A stretch of DNA of 64,000 nt from Streptomyces sp. NBC_01296 (lineage in GTDB: Bacteria > Actinomycetota > Actinomycetes > Streptomycetales > Streptomycetaceae), in contig NZ_CP130720.1 of assembly GCF_035984415.1 (NCBI RefSeq), positions 2,108,001-2,172,000 on the forward strand, in the 5' to 3' direction. Position 1 is the first letter of the stretch. Each line of letters starts with the position of its first letter. A program made the translations under genes and the position numbers. Below the pieces are notes generated by a model. The model did not search any database, was not told the origin of the DNA, and worked only from the letters and a program-made list of their open reading frames with translations. Shown piece by piece: positions 1 to 9,141 of the stretch.

Positions 1-1071
1 ACCCTCGCCGAGAACGCCTGGTCGCTGATCGCCGCGGACGAGGCCCAGCACGTCAAGAACCCGTACGCCGTCACCGCCCGCGAGCTGCGCGCCGTGCCCA
101 CCCGCGCCCGCGTCGCCCTCACCGGCACCCCCGTGGAGAACAACCTCTCCGAACTGTGGGCGCTCCTCGACTGGACCACCCCCGGACTCCTCGGACCACT
201 CGCCGTGTTCCGCGACCGCCACGCCCGCGCGATCGAGTCGGGCGAGGACCCGCGGGCCGCTGAGCGTTTGTCTCGTCTCGTGCGGCCCTTCCTGCTTCGC
301 CGCAGGAAGTCCGACCCGGGCATCGCGCCCGAACTGCCCGCCAAGACCGAGACCGACCGCGTCGTGCCGCTGACGGCCGAACAGGCAAGCCTGTACGAGG
401 CTGTGGTCCGCGAAACCATGGCGAAGATCGCCGAAGCCGAGGGCATCGCCCGCCGCGGCCTGATCCTGAAGCTCCTCACCGCGCTGAAGCAGATCTGCAA
501 CCACCCCGCGCAGTACCTGCGCCAGTCCACACCGCTGCACGGCCGCTCCGGCAAACTGGCGTTGCTCGACGAACTGGTCGATACCATCACCGCCGAACGC
601 GAGTCGGTGTTGGTCTTCACCCAGTACAGGCAGATGGCGAACCTGCTGGAGAAGCACCTCGCGGAACGAGGCGTCCCCAGCCTCCTCCTGCACGGCGGCA
701 CCCCCGTCAACGCGCGCGAGGAGATGGTGGACCGCTTCCAGCGCGGCGAGGTGCCGGTATTCCTGCTCTCCCTGAAGGCCGCGGGCACCGGCCTGAACCT
801 CACCCGTGCCACCCATGTCGTGCACTACGACCGCTGGTGGAACCCGGCGGTCGAGGACCAGGCCACCGACCGCGCCTACCGCATCGGCCAGGACAAGCCC
901 GTACAGGTCCACAAACTCCTCGCGGAGGGGACCGTGGAGGACAAGGTGTCGAAGCTTCTCGAATCCAAGCGCGCGCTCGCCGACGCCGTGGTCGGCTCCG
1001 GTGAGGCCGCTCTGACCGAACTGTCCGACGCCGATCTCGCCGAACTCGTCGCCCTGGGGGGGCAGGAATGA
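1..1071 (+). CDS. SNF2-family DEAD/DEAH helicase, C-terminal part (5' end outside window)
   Basis: The reading frame is open from base 1, so the gene starts upstream of the window. In this frame the first codons carry the helicase motif II (Asp-Glu-Ala-Gln, nt 37-48), then motif III-like TGTPVENN near nt 121. The second RecA lobe ends with the SNF2 hallmark DRWWNPAVEDQATDRAYRIGQ-type segment (nt 829-891). These are the ATP-binding and hydrolysis motifs of SNF2-like DNA translocases. The stop overlaps the ATG of the SWIM-domain gene (ATGA), so the two are translationally coupled. Pairing of a SNF2 helicase with a SWIM protein is common in Streptomyces; the exact role is not established and is probably DNA remodelling or repair. 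Family assignment is firm; the substrate is unknown. Confidence 0.95.
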   Translation, partial: TLAENAWSLIAADEAQHVKNPYAVTARELRAVPTRARVALTGTPVENNLSELWALLDWTTPGLLGPLAVFRDRHARAIESGEDPRAAERLSRLVRPFLLRRRKSDPGIAPELPAKTETDRVVPLTAEQASLYEAVVRETMAKIAEAEGIARRGLILKLLTALKQICNHPAQYLRQSTPLHGRSGKLALLDELVDTITAERESVLVFTQYRQMANLLEKHLAERGVPSLLLHGGTPVNAREEMVDRFQRGEVPVFLLSLKAAGTGLNLTRATHVVHYDRWWNPAVEDQATDRAYRIGQDKPVQVHKLLAEGTVEDKVSKLLESKRALADAVVGSGEAALTELSDADLAELVALGGQE

Positions 1072-2312
1072 GCCCTTCGATCCCCGGCCCGCGCCGCACG
1101 CCCGCCCGCGGCAGGCGTGCCTTCGCCGAGACCTGGTGGGGCCAGGCATGGGTGACGGCCCTGGAGGACTCCACCATGGACTCGGGGCGCCTGTCCCGCG
1201 GACGCACCTACGCCCGCCAGGGCATGGTGGGCCCGACCACCATCGCCCCCGGCCAGGTCAAAGCCGCCGTCCAGGGCAGCAGGCCCCGCCCCTACCGCTC
1301 CACCGTCCACCTGCCCGTCCTCACCGACGCCCAGTGGGACACCCTCCTCGACACCATCGCAGCCCGGGCCGGGCATCTCGCCGCACTCCTCGACGGCGAG
1401 ATGCCCGCCGAACTCGTCGACGACGCCCGCCACGCCGGTGTCCCCCTGCTCCCGCAGCCCACCGAACTCGACCCCGAATGCTCCTGCCCCGACTGGGGCT
1501 ACCCCTGCAAACACGCCGCCGCACTCTGCTACGCCACCGCCTCCACCATCGACGCCGACCCCTTCGTGGTGTTCGCCCTGCGCGGCCGCGGACGGGAGGA
1601 GGTCCTCGCCCAGCTGCGCGCCCGCCGTACGGCCGCCCAAGCGACCTCCACCCCACCGGCGCCGGCCGGCCTCCCGGCCGTCGGCGCCTACGCGGCCTGG
1701 GCCGCCCTGGCCGAACACACTCCACCCCTTCCAGATCTCCCCGAACCGGCCCCCCACACCGCCACACTGCCCGCCGCCCCGCCACCCGGCACCGGTCTGT
1801 CCACCACGGACCTCGAACGCCTCATGACGGACACCGCCGCACGCGCTGCCCGGCTGCTCACGGGCGACACCACCAGCCTGCACCTGACCCAGCGCGAGGA
1901 CGCGGCACGGATCGCCGCGAGCAACTGCGGACCCGAGTGGTTCCACCACCTCATCCAGAACACCGGTGCCAGACCGACCGCGTTCGCCCGCCTCACCCGC
2001 GCCTGGCGGTATGGCGGCCCAACCGGCATCACCGTCGCCGAACAGCCCTACACCCCCGACCCGACGGCGATGACAGCCGCCCGCAGCGCCCTGACCGGGG
2101 CCCTCACCGAAATGACCACCGCCCCGGCCGCCCTCAGGGCCTGGCGCAACCGCCTCACTCTCACCGACCACGGCATCCAGCTGCGCCTGGGCCCTGACGC
2201 CCGCTGGTACCCCTACCTCCAGGGTGACGACGGCGACTGGTGGCCGGCAGGACCGGCCGACAGCGACCCCGTCACGGCGCTCACCTCCGTCTGGCAGGAG
2301 GCCGAGAGGTGA
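1068..2312 (+). CDS. SWIM zinc-finger domain protein
   Basis: A 414-aa protein whose ATG overlaps the stop of the SNF2 helicase by 4 bp. The SWIM zinc-binding signature CxCx(n)CxH is clear: Cys138, Cys140, Cys147 and His149 within CSCPDWGYPCKH. SWIM domains are known to bind DNA or proteins and are often found with SNF2 ATPases. The N-terminus (about 20-60, containing FAETWWGQAWVTALE) is typical of the actinobacterial SWIM proteins encoded next to such helicases. The middle (about 185-245) is Pro/Ala-rich and probably flexible. The protein likely acts with the upstream helicase in one complex; this is inferred from the overlap, not shown. Confidence 0.93.
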   Translation: MSPSIPGPRRTPARGRRAFAETWWGQAWVTALEDSTMDSGRLSRGRTYARQGMVGPTTIAPGQVKAAVQGSRPRPYRSTVHLPVLTDAQWDTLLDTIAARAGHLAALLDGEMPAELVDDARHAGVPLLPQPTELDPECSCPDWGYPCKHAAALCYATASTIDADPFVVFALRGRGREEVLAQLRARRTAAQATSTPPAPAGLPAVGAYAAWAALAEHTPPLPDLPEPAPHTATLPAAPPPGTGLSTTDLERLMTDTAARAARLLTGDTTSLHLTQREDAARIAASNCGPEWFHHLIQNTGARPTAFARLTRAWRYGGPTGITVAEQPYTPDPTAMTAARSALTGALTEMTTAPAALRAWRNRLTLTDHGIQLRLGPDARWYPYLQGDDGDWWPAGPADSDPVTALTSVWQEAER

Positions 2313-2437
2313 CACGTACGACAGCCCGTGAATCGCCTCCTCGGCCCACACGCCGCCGCCTCGACTGTGCGAAGCGGCTCAGCAAGCCCCAGGAGGGCCG
2401 TCTCACCAGCGGAAGCACCGTCGAGAACCCGCTGCGG

Positions 2438-2490
2438 CTGGGGAGAATCTGGGGAGAATGAAGCAGCGCTGGGGAGCGGCTGGGGAGAAT
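2438..2490 (+). repeat. Two tandem pairs of an 11-bp direct repeat
   Basis: CTGGGGAGAAT occurs at 2438-2448 and again at 2449-2459. After a 9-bp gap a degenerate copy, CTGGGGAGCGG (2469-2479), is followed directly by a perfect copy at 2480-2490. Head-to-tail 11-bp units place two half sites on the same helix face. They lie just after the SWIM gene and before the corA remnant. Confidence 0.85.
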
Positions 2491-2586
2491 CGACCGCACA
2501 ATTCGGCCTCACCATGAAAGCGTCGGAAACATGCAACGCCGCAGGTCAGCACGCCTCACACAGCGATCTGCGCAGGTCAACGCGTT

Positions 2587-2784
2587 GAGGACGACATCTT
2601 CAAGAAGATCTCTTCCTGGGCCGCCATCCTCTTTGCACCCACGCTGGTGGGAACCATCTACGGCATGAACTTCGAGTACATGCCGGAGTTGGGTTGGAGC
2701 TTCGGATACCCCCTTGCGATCTGCCTCATGGGCGTGGTTTGCGTGAGTTTGTACGTGATTTTCAAGCGGCGAGACTGGCTCTAG
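2587..2784 (+). pseudogene. corA magnesium transporter, 3'-end fragment (copy 1)
   Basis: The frame starting at 2587 reads the last 65 codons of a CorA-type transporter. It contains the TM1 segment, the diagnostic Gly-Met-Asn motif (in GTIYGMNFEYMPELGW), TM2 and the terminal VCVSLYVIFKRRDWL ending in TAG at 2782-2784. There is no upstream part in frame; another frame immediately upstream reads QVNAL, so a frameshift or junction lies at about 2585. A full CorA needs about 300 more residues, so this is a non-functional remnant. Two shorter copies of the same tail occur at 9635 and 21618. Confidence 0.85.
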
Positions 2785-2857
2785 ACTCCTCACATCCCGC
2801 TCAGCTCTCCTTCGCACTTTGCTCTCGCATCACTCACAGATCGACTCAGAAGCAGCC

Positions 2858-2879
2858 CTGGGGAGTCCCTGGGGAGAAT
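2858..2879 (+). repeat. Third tandem pair of the 11-bp repeat
   Basis: CTGGGGAGTCC (2858-2868) is followed immediately by the perfect unit CTGGGGAGAAT (2869-2879). It lies downstream of the corA fragment. Confidence 0.8.
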
Positions 2880-2949
2880 AGATGCGGGTGATCTCCTCAC
2901 CTTGTCCCCGACAAGCCCGTGACCAGCCATTTTTGGGCGTCGGCAAGCT

Positions 2950-2971
2950 CTGGGGAGAATCCGGGGAGAAC
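2950..2971 (+). repeat. Fourth tandem pair of the 11-bp repeat
   Basis: The perfect unit CTGGGGAGAAT (2950-2960) is followed by CCGGGGAGAAC (2961-2971), so the same 11-bp head-to-tail spacing is kept. Confidence 0.8.
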
Positions 2972-3088
2972 CGAATGGGAGTCAGCGCCTTGCGCCCGCC
3001 GCAACGAGCCCGCCGGGCTTCCTGTTCAGCGCCCCTTACAGAGCCCGCCGACCCTGCGGCGCATCACAGACAGTGAGCCTTTCCATCC

Positions 3089-3217
3089 TCACGCTGATGC
3101 GTGATGAAGAACGATGACGGCCCTGACGATGTCGGTGATCCAGTTGGTGCTGCAGCGGAGTTTCCGGAGCAGGCGCCAGCCCTTGGGGACTGCCATGGGA
3201 CCAAGCCGGTGAACTCC
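3089..3217 (-). pseudogene. IS5-like (DDE) transposase, C-terminal remnant
   Basis: On the minus strand one frame ends at the stop at 3089-3091 and reads [17 protein letters not shown] followed by DIVRAVIVLHHASA. This resembles, from memory, the C-terminus of Streptomyces DDE_Tnp_4 transposases that end ...[14 protein letters not shown]...AVL-LHHAS. Only about 43 codons remain and the catalytic core is absent. The family match is by pattern recognition, so it is moderately certain. Confidence 0.5.
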
Positions 3218-3240
3218 ACGCGCTCAGCCCGGCGGGCGTA

Positions 3241-3936
3241 GTGGCTGGCTATGGCGGTGCACAGCGGAACCTGGCCTGCACCCCCGATGACACGTGCGCG
3301 ATCACGGATGTGGCCACGACCCCGGCCACCACGTACGACGCCCGGGCTCTGCCCGGCATCCATTCCCGGCTGAGGCGTCGCGGCCAGCTGCCGGGCAACC
3401 CCATCCGTCAGCACCGCCAGAACGAGGGCTTCAGCCGGGACGACTTCCACATCGACTTCGACTGCTGCCAGCTGACCTGCCCCCAGCGCCAGGTCAGCGA
3501 GGGATCGCACGGCCCCTACCCGACCTCCTCGCCCACCGCGGCGCCGCTGATCACGGCACGGTTCACCAAGGGCAGCGCCGGCCCCGCCCGGTCCGCACCC
3601 GGTGCACCAAGCATCCGGAACGTCGGCTTCGCCCGCGCGAACTCCGAGACCTACAGATCCGAGTCCGCGCCGAGCAGCAGACGCCCAACTGGCGGGCCCG
3701 CTACGCGGTCCGCTCCGAGTGAAGGACACCGTCAACGAGTTCGCCCATTGGGCACGGCATACGCCGCTGCCGGAGACAGCCGAAGGCCCACCTGCAGCAC
3801 GTCCTCACGGCCATTGCCGTGAACATCGGGAGACTCAGCGGCCTCCCGCCGACCGGCGAAAGCATCCCCGCCACGGCCACCAACCGCATTCCGGAACTTC
3901 CTGGACCAGCACGAAATCCAGCGGCCAAAGTCCTGA
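3241..3936 (+). pseudogene. IS1182-like transposase remnant with several frameshifts
   Basis: The conserved C-terminal half of an IS1182-type transposase is spread over all three plus frames. Frame 1 gives [20 protein letters not shown]. Frame 3 gives [20 protein letters not shown] and [13 protein letters not shown] further frame gives [20 protein letters not shown], and the end reads FRNFLDQHEIQRPKS with a stop at 3934-3936. At least three frameshifts and no N-terminal half show that it is dead. It lies directly upstream of the Rhs cassette. Confidence 0.75.
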
Positions 3937-4031
3937 CGCACCGCCAGCGACTGACGTCGACCACTGCAAGATCCTCGACAGTGTCAAGCTAGGGTTGCGA
4001 TTCGCGGTCGGTATCAGGGCAGGCATCACGC

Positions 4032-4400
4032 GTGGGTGACGGCAACGACAGCGGCAAGGTTCTGGACATCAGTACGGCCGATATCAAGTTGACGGCGCCG
4101 GTCTTCCACACGCAGGGCCAGAACTTGAGCAAAGCGCTCACGACGCTCGTCACCGCCCTCGACGGGCTCGGTAAGCCGTGGGGAGATGACGAGCAGGGCA
4201 AGGCATTCGGCGACGCCTACAGCCCCCAGCAGAAGGCCATCGAGAAGGCGGCCGGCACCCTCGTCCTCGGTCTGGTCAGCATTCACGAGGCGATGACCGA
4301 CATGGCGGACGGGCACGTCGACAACGACGAGCTGATCGCCGGGATGTTCACGAAAGTGCTGTCGAAGGACGGCGAAGGCCACGACAGGGGCGACAAGTGA
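4032..4400 (+). CDS. WXG100-like small protein of the Rhs operon
   Basis: A 122-aa helical protein starting with GTG. The segment GKPWGDDEQGKAFGDAY (about residues 48-64) has the Trp-Gly turn between two amphipathic helices that is seen in actinobacterial WXG100/ESX-like proteins. Such proteins accompany toxins exported by type VII secretion. The stop overlaps the GTG of the Rhs gene by 4 bp (GTGA), which indicates coupling. Its likely role is an export partner or adaptor for the Rhs toxin; this is inferred from context. No signal peptide is seen. Confidence 0.7.
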   Translation: MGDGNDSGKVLDISTADIKLTAPVFHTQGQNLSKALTTLVTALDGLGKPWGDDEQGKAFGDAYSPQQKAIEKAAGTLVLGLVSIHEAMTDMADGHVDNDELIAGMFTKVLSKDGEGHDRGDK

Positions 4401-7400
4401 GCATTGAGGACGAGGCCAAGGACCTCCTGCTCAAGCTGGGCCTGTGGTGGCCGGATGCCAATTCCGGCACCCTGCGGCACGCCGCCGATGCCTGGCGGAC
4501 CTTCGCCGACGCCGTCGACGATGTACGTACGCCCGTCAACAACGCGGCCTCTTCCCTGATCACCAACAACACGGGTGAGGCGATAGAGGCGTTCGGGACC
4601 TTCTGGGGGAGGTACGCCAAGGGCAACGACGCGGGCTGGCTCAGCGACCTCGCCGAGGCGGCCCGCCAGATGGCCGAGGCACTGGACAAGTTCGCCAAGG
4701 CCGTCGACGACGCCATCAACAAACTCTGGACGCAGATCGGCATCGATGCCGCGATCATCGTGGGTGGCATCGCGCTGGCCTTCGTGACCGCGGGTGCTGC
4801 CGCGGGTGCTGCCGCCCTGGCCACCGAGGCCCTCATCGAATTCGGCGCCACCATGGGCGTCGCCGTCACCACCACCGTCGCCGAAATCGCCGCCGGCACG
4901 CTGGTCGCGGCGGCCTTCGGAAGCATGGAGTCGGTGACCATCGACCTCGCGGTCGCCCAGCCCCTGAAGATCGCCACCGGCATGCAGAAGGGATTCAGCC
5001 TCGACGAGATCAATGCCGCGGCAAAGGACGGCATGATCTACGGCGGGGCGTTCGGCGCCGCCGGTGGTGTCACGAAGGCCGGCATCGAGGGGAGCCTGTT
5101 CACCAAGACCGAGGTGCCTCTGATGCTGCGGCCGCCGACGCTCCGCCCCGACCTGGTCGAACTCGGTCCTGCGGCCCGGCAGTGCAAGAGCACTCCGTGC
5201 GTCGGAGAGCCGATCGACGTGGCGACCGGCGCCATGCTGATGACGCAGACCGACCTCACGCTCCCCGCCGACCTCCCCCTGGTCTTCGAGCGCACCCACC
5301 TGTCCTCGTACCGCGGTGGGGTGTGCTTCGGCCCCACCTGGGTCTCCACCCTGGACGAGTGCCTTCAGATCGACGGGGAAGGGGTGGTGTTCGCCGCCTC
5401 GGACGGCATGCGCCTGGTCTACCCCGTTCCTCAGCCCGGCGAGCCAGCCCTGCCCGTCAAGGGCGCCCGCTGGCCGCTGAAATGGGACGGCAAGCCCGAC
5501 GGCGTCATGACCATCACCGACCCGGACTCCGGAGTCGTCCGCACCTTCAGTACCCCCCTCCCTTCCGACAGCTTTGGTGTCTTCCACCTCCCCCTGGACA
5601 GCTGGCACGACCGCAACGGCGCTCGCATCGACATCGAGCGCACGCCCGACGGCATCCCCACCGCGCTCCGCCACTCCGGCGGCTACTACATCGCCGTCGA
5701 CACCCAGGGGCCGCGCATCACCGCCCTGCGCCTGTTGGACCAGGCCCCGTCGCGGTACGAGCCGTCACCGGGCGAGGACGCCGGTACGGTTGTGATGCGG
5801 TACGGCTACGACGGGGCGGGCAACCTCACCGAGGTCATCAACTCCAGCGACGAACCACTGCGTTTCACGTACGACGCCGAGAGACGGGTCACCTCCTGGA
5901 CCGACCGCAACGGCACTTCGTTCGCGTACTTCTACGACACCCGCGGCCGAGTCGAGCGCACCGAGGGCAGCGACGGCTTCCTCTCCGGCACCCTCGCCTA
6001 CGACGACACGGCGCACACCACCACCTACACCGACTCCCTCGGCCGCCGCTCCACCCACCGGTACAACTCCGCGGGCATGGTCGTCGAGGAGACCGATCCG
6101 CTCGGCCACACCACCCGCACGCAGTGGACACAGCGGGGCGACAAACCCGTCTCGGTCACCGACCCGCAGGGCCGTACGACGCGCTACACCTATGACGAAG
6201 CCGACAACCTCACCGCAGTCACCCTGCCGGACCAGACCGTCGCCCGGGCCACGTACAACGCGCTCGGCCGGCCGGTCGAGGTCGTCGAACCCGGTGGTGC
6301 GACCTGGCACCACACCTACGACGAGCTCGGCAACCTGGTCACCACAACCGACCCGCTCGGCGCCGAAACACACTGTGCCTACGATGAGTCGGGCCATCTG
6401 GTCACTGTCACCGACGCCCTGGGCCATACCCGCAGGGTCACACCGGACGCGGCCGGGCTGCCCGTCGCGGTCACCGATGAACTCGGACACACCACGGTGG
6501 CGCGCCGCGACTCCTTCGGCCGTGTCGTCCAAGTGGTCGACCCACTGGGCGGGACCACCCGCATGGGCTGGTCGACCGAAGGCAAGCCGACGTGGCGCGA
6601 GCATGCCGATGGCAGCCGGGAGTCCTGGACCTGGGACGGCGAGGGCAACCCGCTCACCCACACCGACCCCGCTGGCAACGTCACCCGCCACACCGCCACG
6701 CACTTCGACGTACCCGCCACCCGCACAGACCCGGACGGAACGGCATACGCCTTCGCGTACGACACCGAGCTCCGGCTGACCGGAGTCACCAACCCGCAGG
6801 GGCTGACCTGGACGTACGCGTACGACGATGCGGGCCGACTGATCACGGAGACCGACTTCAACGGCCGGACGCTGACGTACACGCACGACGCGTCGGGCGC
6901 TCTGACATCCCGCACGAACGGCGCGGGCGAAAAGCTGAGCTTCACCCGGGACGCGCTGGGCCGCGTCGTCGAGCAGCGCACCGACGCGGGCGCCGTCACC
7001 ACGTACGCCTACAGCACATCGGGCCATCTGATCCACACGGCCAACTCGGATGCGGCGGTCGCCATCGAGCGGGACGCCCTCGGCCGTACGCTCACGGAAA
7101 CCGTCAACGGCCGGACCATCACCTACGTGTACGACGTGCTCGGACGTCTCGTCCGGCGCACCACCCCGTCCGAGCTGAACTCGCAGTGGACCTACGACCC
7201 GGCAGGCCGCCCCGCGGCGATCAGTACCGAGGCTGGTTCCCTGACCTTCGCGTACGACGCCGCGGGCCGTGAGACCGAGCGCCGCCTCGGCGACGGAGTC
7301 ACGCTCACCCAGTCCTGGGACACCGCCCACCGCCTCACCGAGCAAACACTTTCGGGTTCGGGCCGGGTGAACGAGGCCGACCGTCTCCTCCAGCACCGCA

Positions 7401-8689
7401 CGTACGCCTACCGCGAGGACGGCTACCTGACCGAGATCCGCGAACTGACCTCGGGCACCCGTCGGTTCGACCTCGACCGACTGGGCCGGGTCGCCGGGGT
7501 CCGGGCCCACGGCTGGACCGAGGCGTACGCCTACGACGCGGCAGGCAACCTCACCCACGCCACGGCCCCCGCGCACGAAGCCTCTGGCGACCGCGCATTC
7601 AACGGCACCCTCATCCGCAGCGCCGACCGCACCTCGTACGAGCACGACACCCAGGGCCGCCTGATCCGCAAGACCCGCAAGCTCCTCAACGGGCAGCAGC
7701 ACACCTGGACGTACGCGTGGAACGCGGAAGACCGCCTGACGGAGGCCGTGACACCTGCCGGCGAACACTGGCAGTACACGTACGACCCACTGGGCCGCCG
7801 AATATCCAAGCACCGCTTGTCAGAAGACGGCTCGACCGCCGACCGCACGGAATTCACCTGGGACGACACCCGCCTGGCCGAACAGAACACGTCCGACGGC
7901 CAGGTCACCACCTGGGACTACGCCCCAGGCACCCACCGCCCCCTCACCCAGAGCGACCACAGACCGCTGGTCCGGGAACAAGGCGCATCGCTGCTGGCCC
8001 AACTGGCCCAGGACACCTCGGCGGACTACGCCACCCGCTTCCACGCCGTCATCACGGACGCGGTCGGCACGCCGACCGAGCTGGTCACCCCTGACGGTGA
8101 ACTGACCTGGCAGCGCCGCACCACGCTGTGGGGCAGGCACTTCCCCGCCCCGACGGACACCACATCCGTAGACTGCCCACTCCGCTTCCCCGGCCAATAC
8201 GCGGACCCTGAAACCGGCTTTAACTACAACTACTTCCGCTACTACGACCCCGAAACCGCCAGGTACATCAGCCCGGACCCGCTGGGCCTGGAACCGGCAC
8301 CCAACCACCACGCTTATGTTGTGAACGCGTTGGGCTGGACCGACTCGCTGGGGCTTGCGGCACGGGGCCCGAAGGATCCACTTGACCTTGGGCAGGGGTA
8401 TCGAGGGCGATTGGACACCTGGCAGGAAGGGATGAAGGGAAGAGACTTTGAGATCCACGTCTACGACAAATCTGGCCGCGAAGTGGGTATCTTTGGCAGC
8501 GACGGCTGGTTCAACAAACACCGGACAAAAGGTGCAGATGTTGAAGTTCCGCCAAGTGTCGAAAATGCGCTGAAGGGGAAAGCCATCGACACCATGCGGC
8601 GGCATAGGCGGATTGGCCCGAAGGGGACCGAAGACGTCACCGGAGATAAATGGCAGCGACCCCGCCTTGCCTCGGAAGGCTGTAAATGA
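4397..8689 (+). CDS. Rhs/YD-repeat polymorphic toxin with unrecognised C-terminal tip
   Basis: A 1430-aa protein starting with GTG. Residues 1-110 are helical and WXG100-like. A hydrophobic Ala/Gly-rich segment follows (about 115-175). The DUF6531-like start of the Rhs shell is at about 265 (CVGEPIDVATGAML). Many YD repeats follow from about 470 to 1190. The Rhs core box lies near 1263-1315 (QYADPETGFNYNYFRYYDPE, then SPDPLGL and DSLGL). The last 113 residues form the variable toxin tip, with EIHVYDKSGREVGIFGSDGW near its middle; I do not recognise its activity. The downstream 151-aa gene overlaps the stop and is the presumed immunity gene. The tip and the next gene are less GC-rich than the shell, a usual sign of tip exchange. 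The Rhs shell normally encloses the toxin until release. Confidence 0.93.
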   Translation: MSIEDEAKDLLLKLGLWWPDANSGTLRHAADAWRTFADAVDDVRTPVNNAASSLITNNTGEAIEAFGTFWGRYAKGNDAGWLSDLAEAARQMAEALDKFAKAVDDAINKLWTQIGIDAAIIVGGIALAFVTAGAAAGAAALATEALIEFGATMGVAVTTTVAEIAAGTLVAAAFGSMESVTIDLAVAQPLKIATGMQKGFSLDEINAAAKDGMIYGGAFGAAGGVTKAGIEGSLFTKTEVPLMLRPPTLRPDLVELGPAARQCKSTPCVGEPIDVATGAMLMTQTDLTLPADLPLVFERTHLSSYRGGVCFGPTWVSTLDECLQIDGEGVVFAASDGMRLVYPVPQPGEPALPVKGARWPLKWDGKPDGVMTITDPDSGVVRTFSTPLPSDSFGVFHLPLDSWHDRNGARIDIERTPDGIPTALRHSGGYYIAVDTQGPRITALRLLDQAPSRYEPSPGEDAGTVVMRYGYDGAGNLTEVINSSDEPLRFTYDAERRVTSWTDRNGTSFAYFYDTRGRVERTEGSDGFLSGTLAYDDTAHTTTYTDSLGRRSTHRYNSAGMVVEETDPLGHTTRTQWTQRGDKPVSVTDPQGRTTRYTYDEADNLTAVTLPDQTVARATYNALGRPVEVVEPGGATWHHTYDELGNLVTTTDPLGAETHCAYDESGHLVTVTDALGHTRRVTPDAAGLPVAVTDELGHTTVARRDSFGRVVQVVDPLGGTTRMGWSTEGKPTWREHADGSRESWTWDGEGNPLTHTDPAGNVTRHTATHFDVPATRTDPDGTAYAFAYDTELRLTGVTNPQGLTWTYAYDDAGRLITETDFNGRTLTYTHDASGALTSRTNGAGEKLSFTRDALGRVVEQRTDAGAVTTYAYSTSGHLIHTANSDAAVAIERDALGRTLTETVNGRTITYVYDVLGRLVRRTTPSELNSQWTYDPAGRPAAISTEAGSLTFAYDAAGRETERRLGDGVTLTQSWDTAHRLTEQTLSGSGRVNEADRLLQHRTYAYREDGYLTEIRELTSGTRRFDLDRLGRVAGVRAHGWTEAYAYDAAGNLTHATAPAHEASGDRAFNGTLIRSADRTSYEHDTQGRLIRKTRKLLNGQQHTWTYAWNAEDRLTEAVTPAGEHWQYTYDPLGRRISKHRLSEDGSTADRTEFTWDDTRLAEQNTSDGQVTTWDYAPGTHRPLTQSDHRPLVREQGASLLAQLAQDTSADYATRFHAVITDAVGTPTELVTPDGELTWQRRTTLWGRHFPAPTDTTSVDCPLRFPGQYADPETGFNYNYFRYYDPETARYISPDPLGLEPAPNHHAYVVNALGWTDSLGLAARGPKDPLDLGQGYRGRLDTWQEGMKGRDFEIHVYDKSGREVGIFGSDGWFNKHRTKGADVEVPPSVENALKGKAIDTMRRHRRIGPKGTEDVTGDKWQRPRLASEGCK

Positions 8690-9141
8690 AATATGTGAAG
8701 GCGGACTGGGATTCAGAGATGCACGGGTTCAACCTGGACCCGAGTGCCTATCTCGTCGAACTTCCGCAGATGCGGGACGCGTTGCCAGCCGGAGCCTGGG
8801 CTTTTGCCTCCGATGCCGAGCACTACAGCATGCGCAGTGCCCGATCTGTAAAAGACCTCGAACTGGCAGGAATCTTCGTGCCGACGGACAAGCGTGGGGT
8901 CTTGACCCTGGAATTTTCCGCCAACCAGTGGAAGCATGAATCCGGTCTTCGGATTCGGTACTCCGGGGTCTCGCACTTCTCGATCGACTACGACCAGTCG
9001 ATCGACTGGATGCAGGCCGATACGGTGCTCCTCGACGAGATCCTTCCGCGGCATGATGGTTGTAGCCACGAAATTGTGCTGACCGATGCGTCGATCACTG
9101 TTCACTGCCAGGACCTTGAAGCCGTATGGGGTGCCGCGTGA
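8686..9141 (+). CDS. Candidate immunity protein for the Rhs toxin
   Basis: A 151-aa soluble protein whose ATG overlaps the Rhs stop (ATGA). Its composition is acidic and its G+C is visibly lower than that of flanking genes. No known domain is recognised; it contains SGLRIRYSGVSHFSIDYDQS (about 85-105), which looks like a beta-rich small domain. The position directly after an Rhs tip and the coupled start make a cognate immunity role the natural inference. No enzymatic motif is seen. Confidence 0.7.
   Translation: MKYVKADWDSEMHGFNLDPSAYLVELPQMRDALPAGAWAFASDAEHYSMRSARSVKDLELAGIFVPTDKRGVLTLEFSANQWKHESGLRIRYSGVSHFSIDYDQSIDWMQADTVLLDEILPRHDGCSHEIVLTDASITVHCQDLEAVWGAA

Larger units (their letters stand above)
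2313..4031. other. 1.7-kb gene-poor region with repeats and gene remnants
   Basis: No intact gene is convincing here. The stretch holds four tandem pairs of an 11-bp repeat, a corA 3'-end fragment, the tail of an IS5-like transposase on the minus strand and a frameshifted IS1182-like transposase on the plus strand, all listed separately. This is the left flank of the Rhs cassette and looks like an old insertion zone. Confidence 0.7.

Noticed and set aside
2309..2461. A GTG-started 50-codon ORF overlapping the SWIM gene stop.
   Set aside because: The overlap looks like coupling, but the sequence is Arg/Pro-rich, has no recognisable features and runs into the 11-bp repeats.
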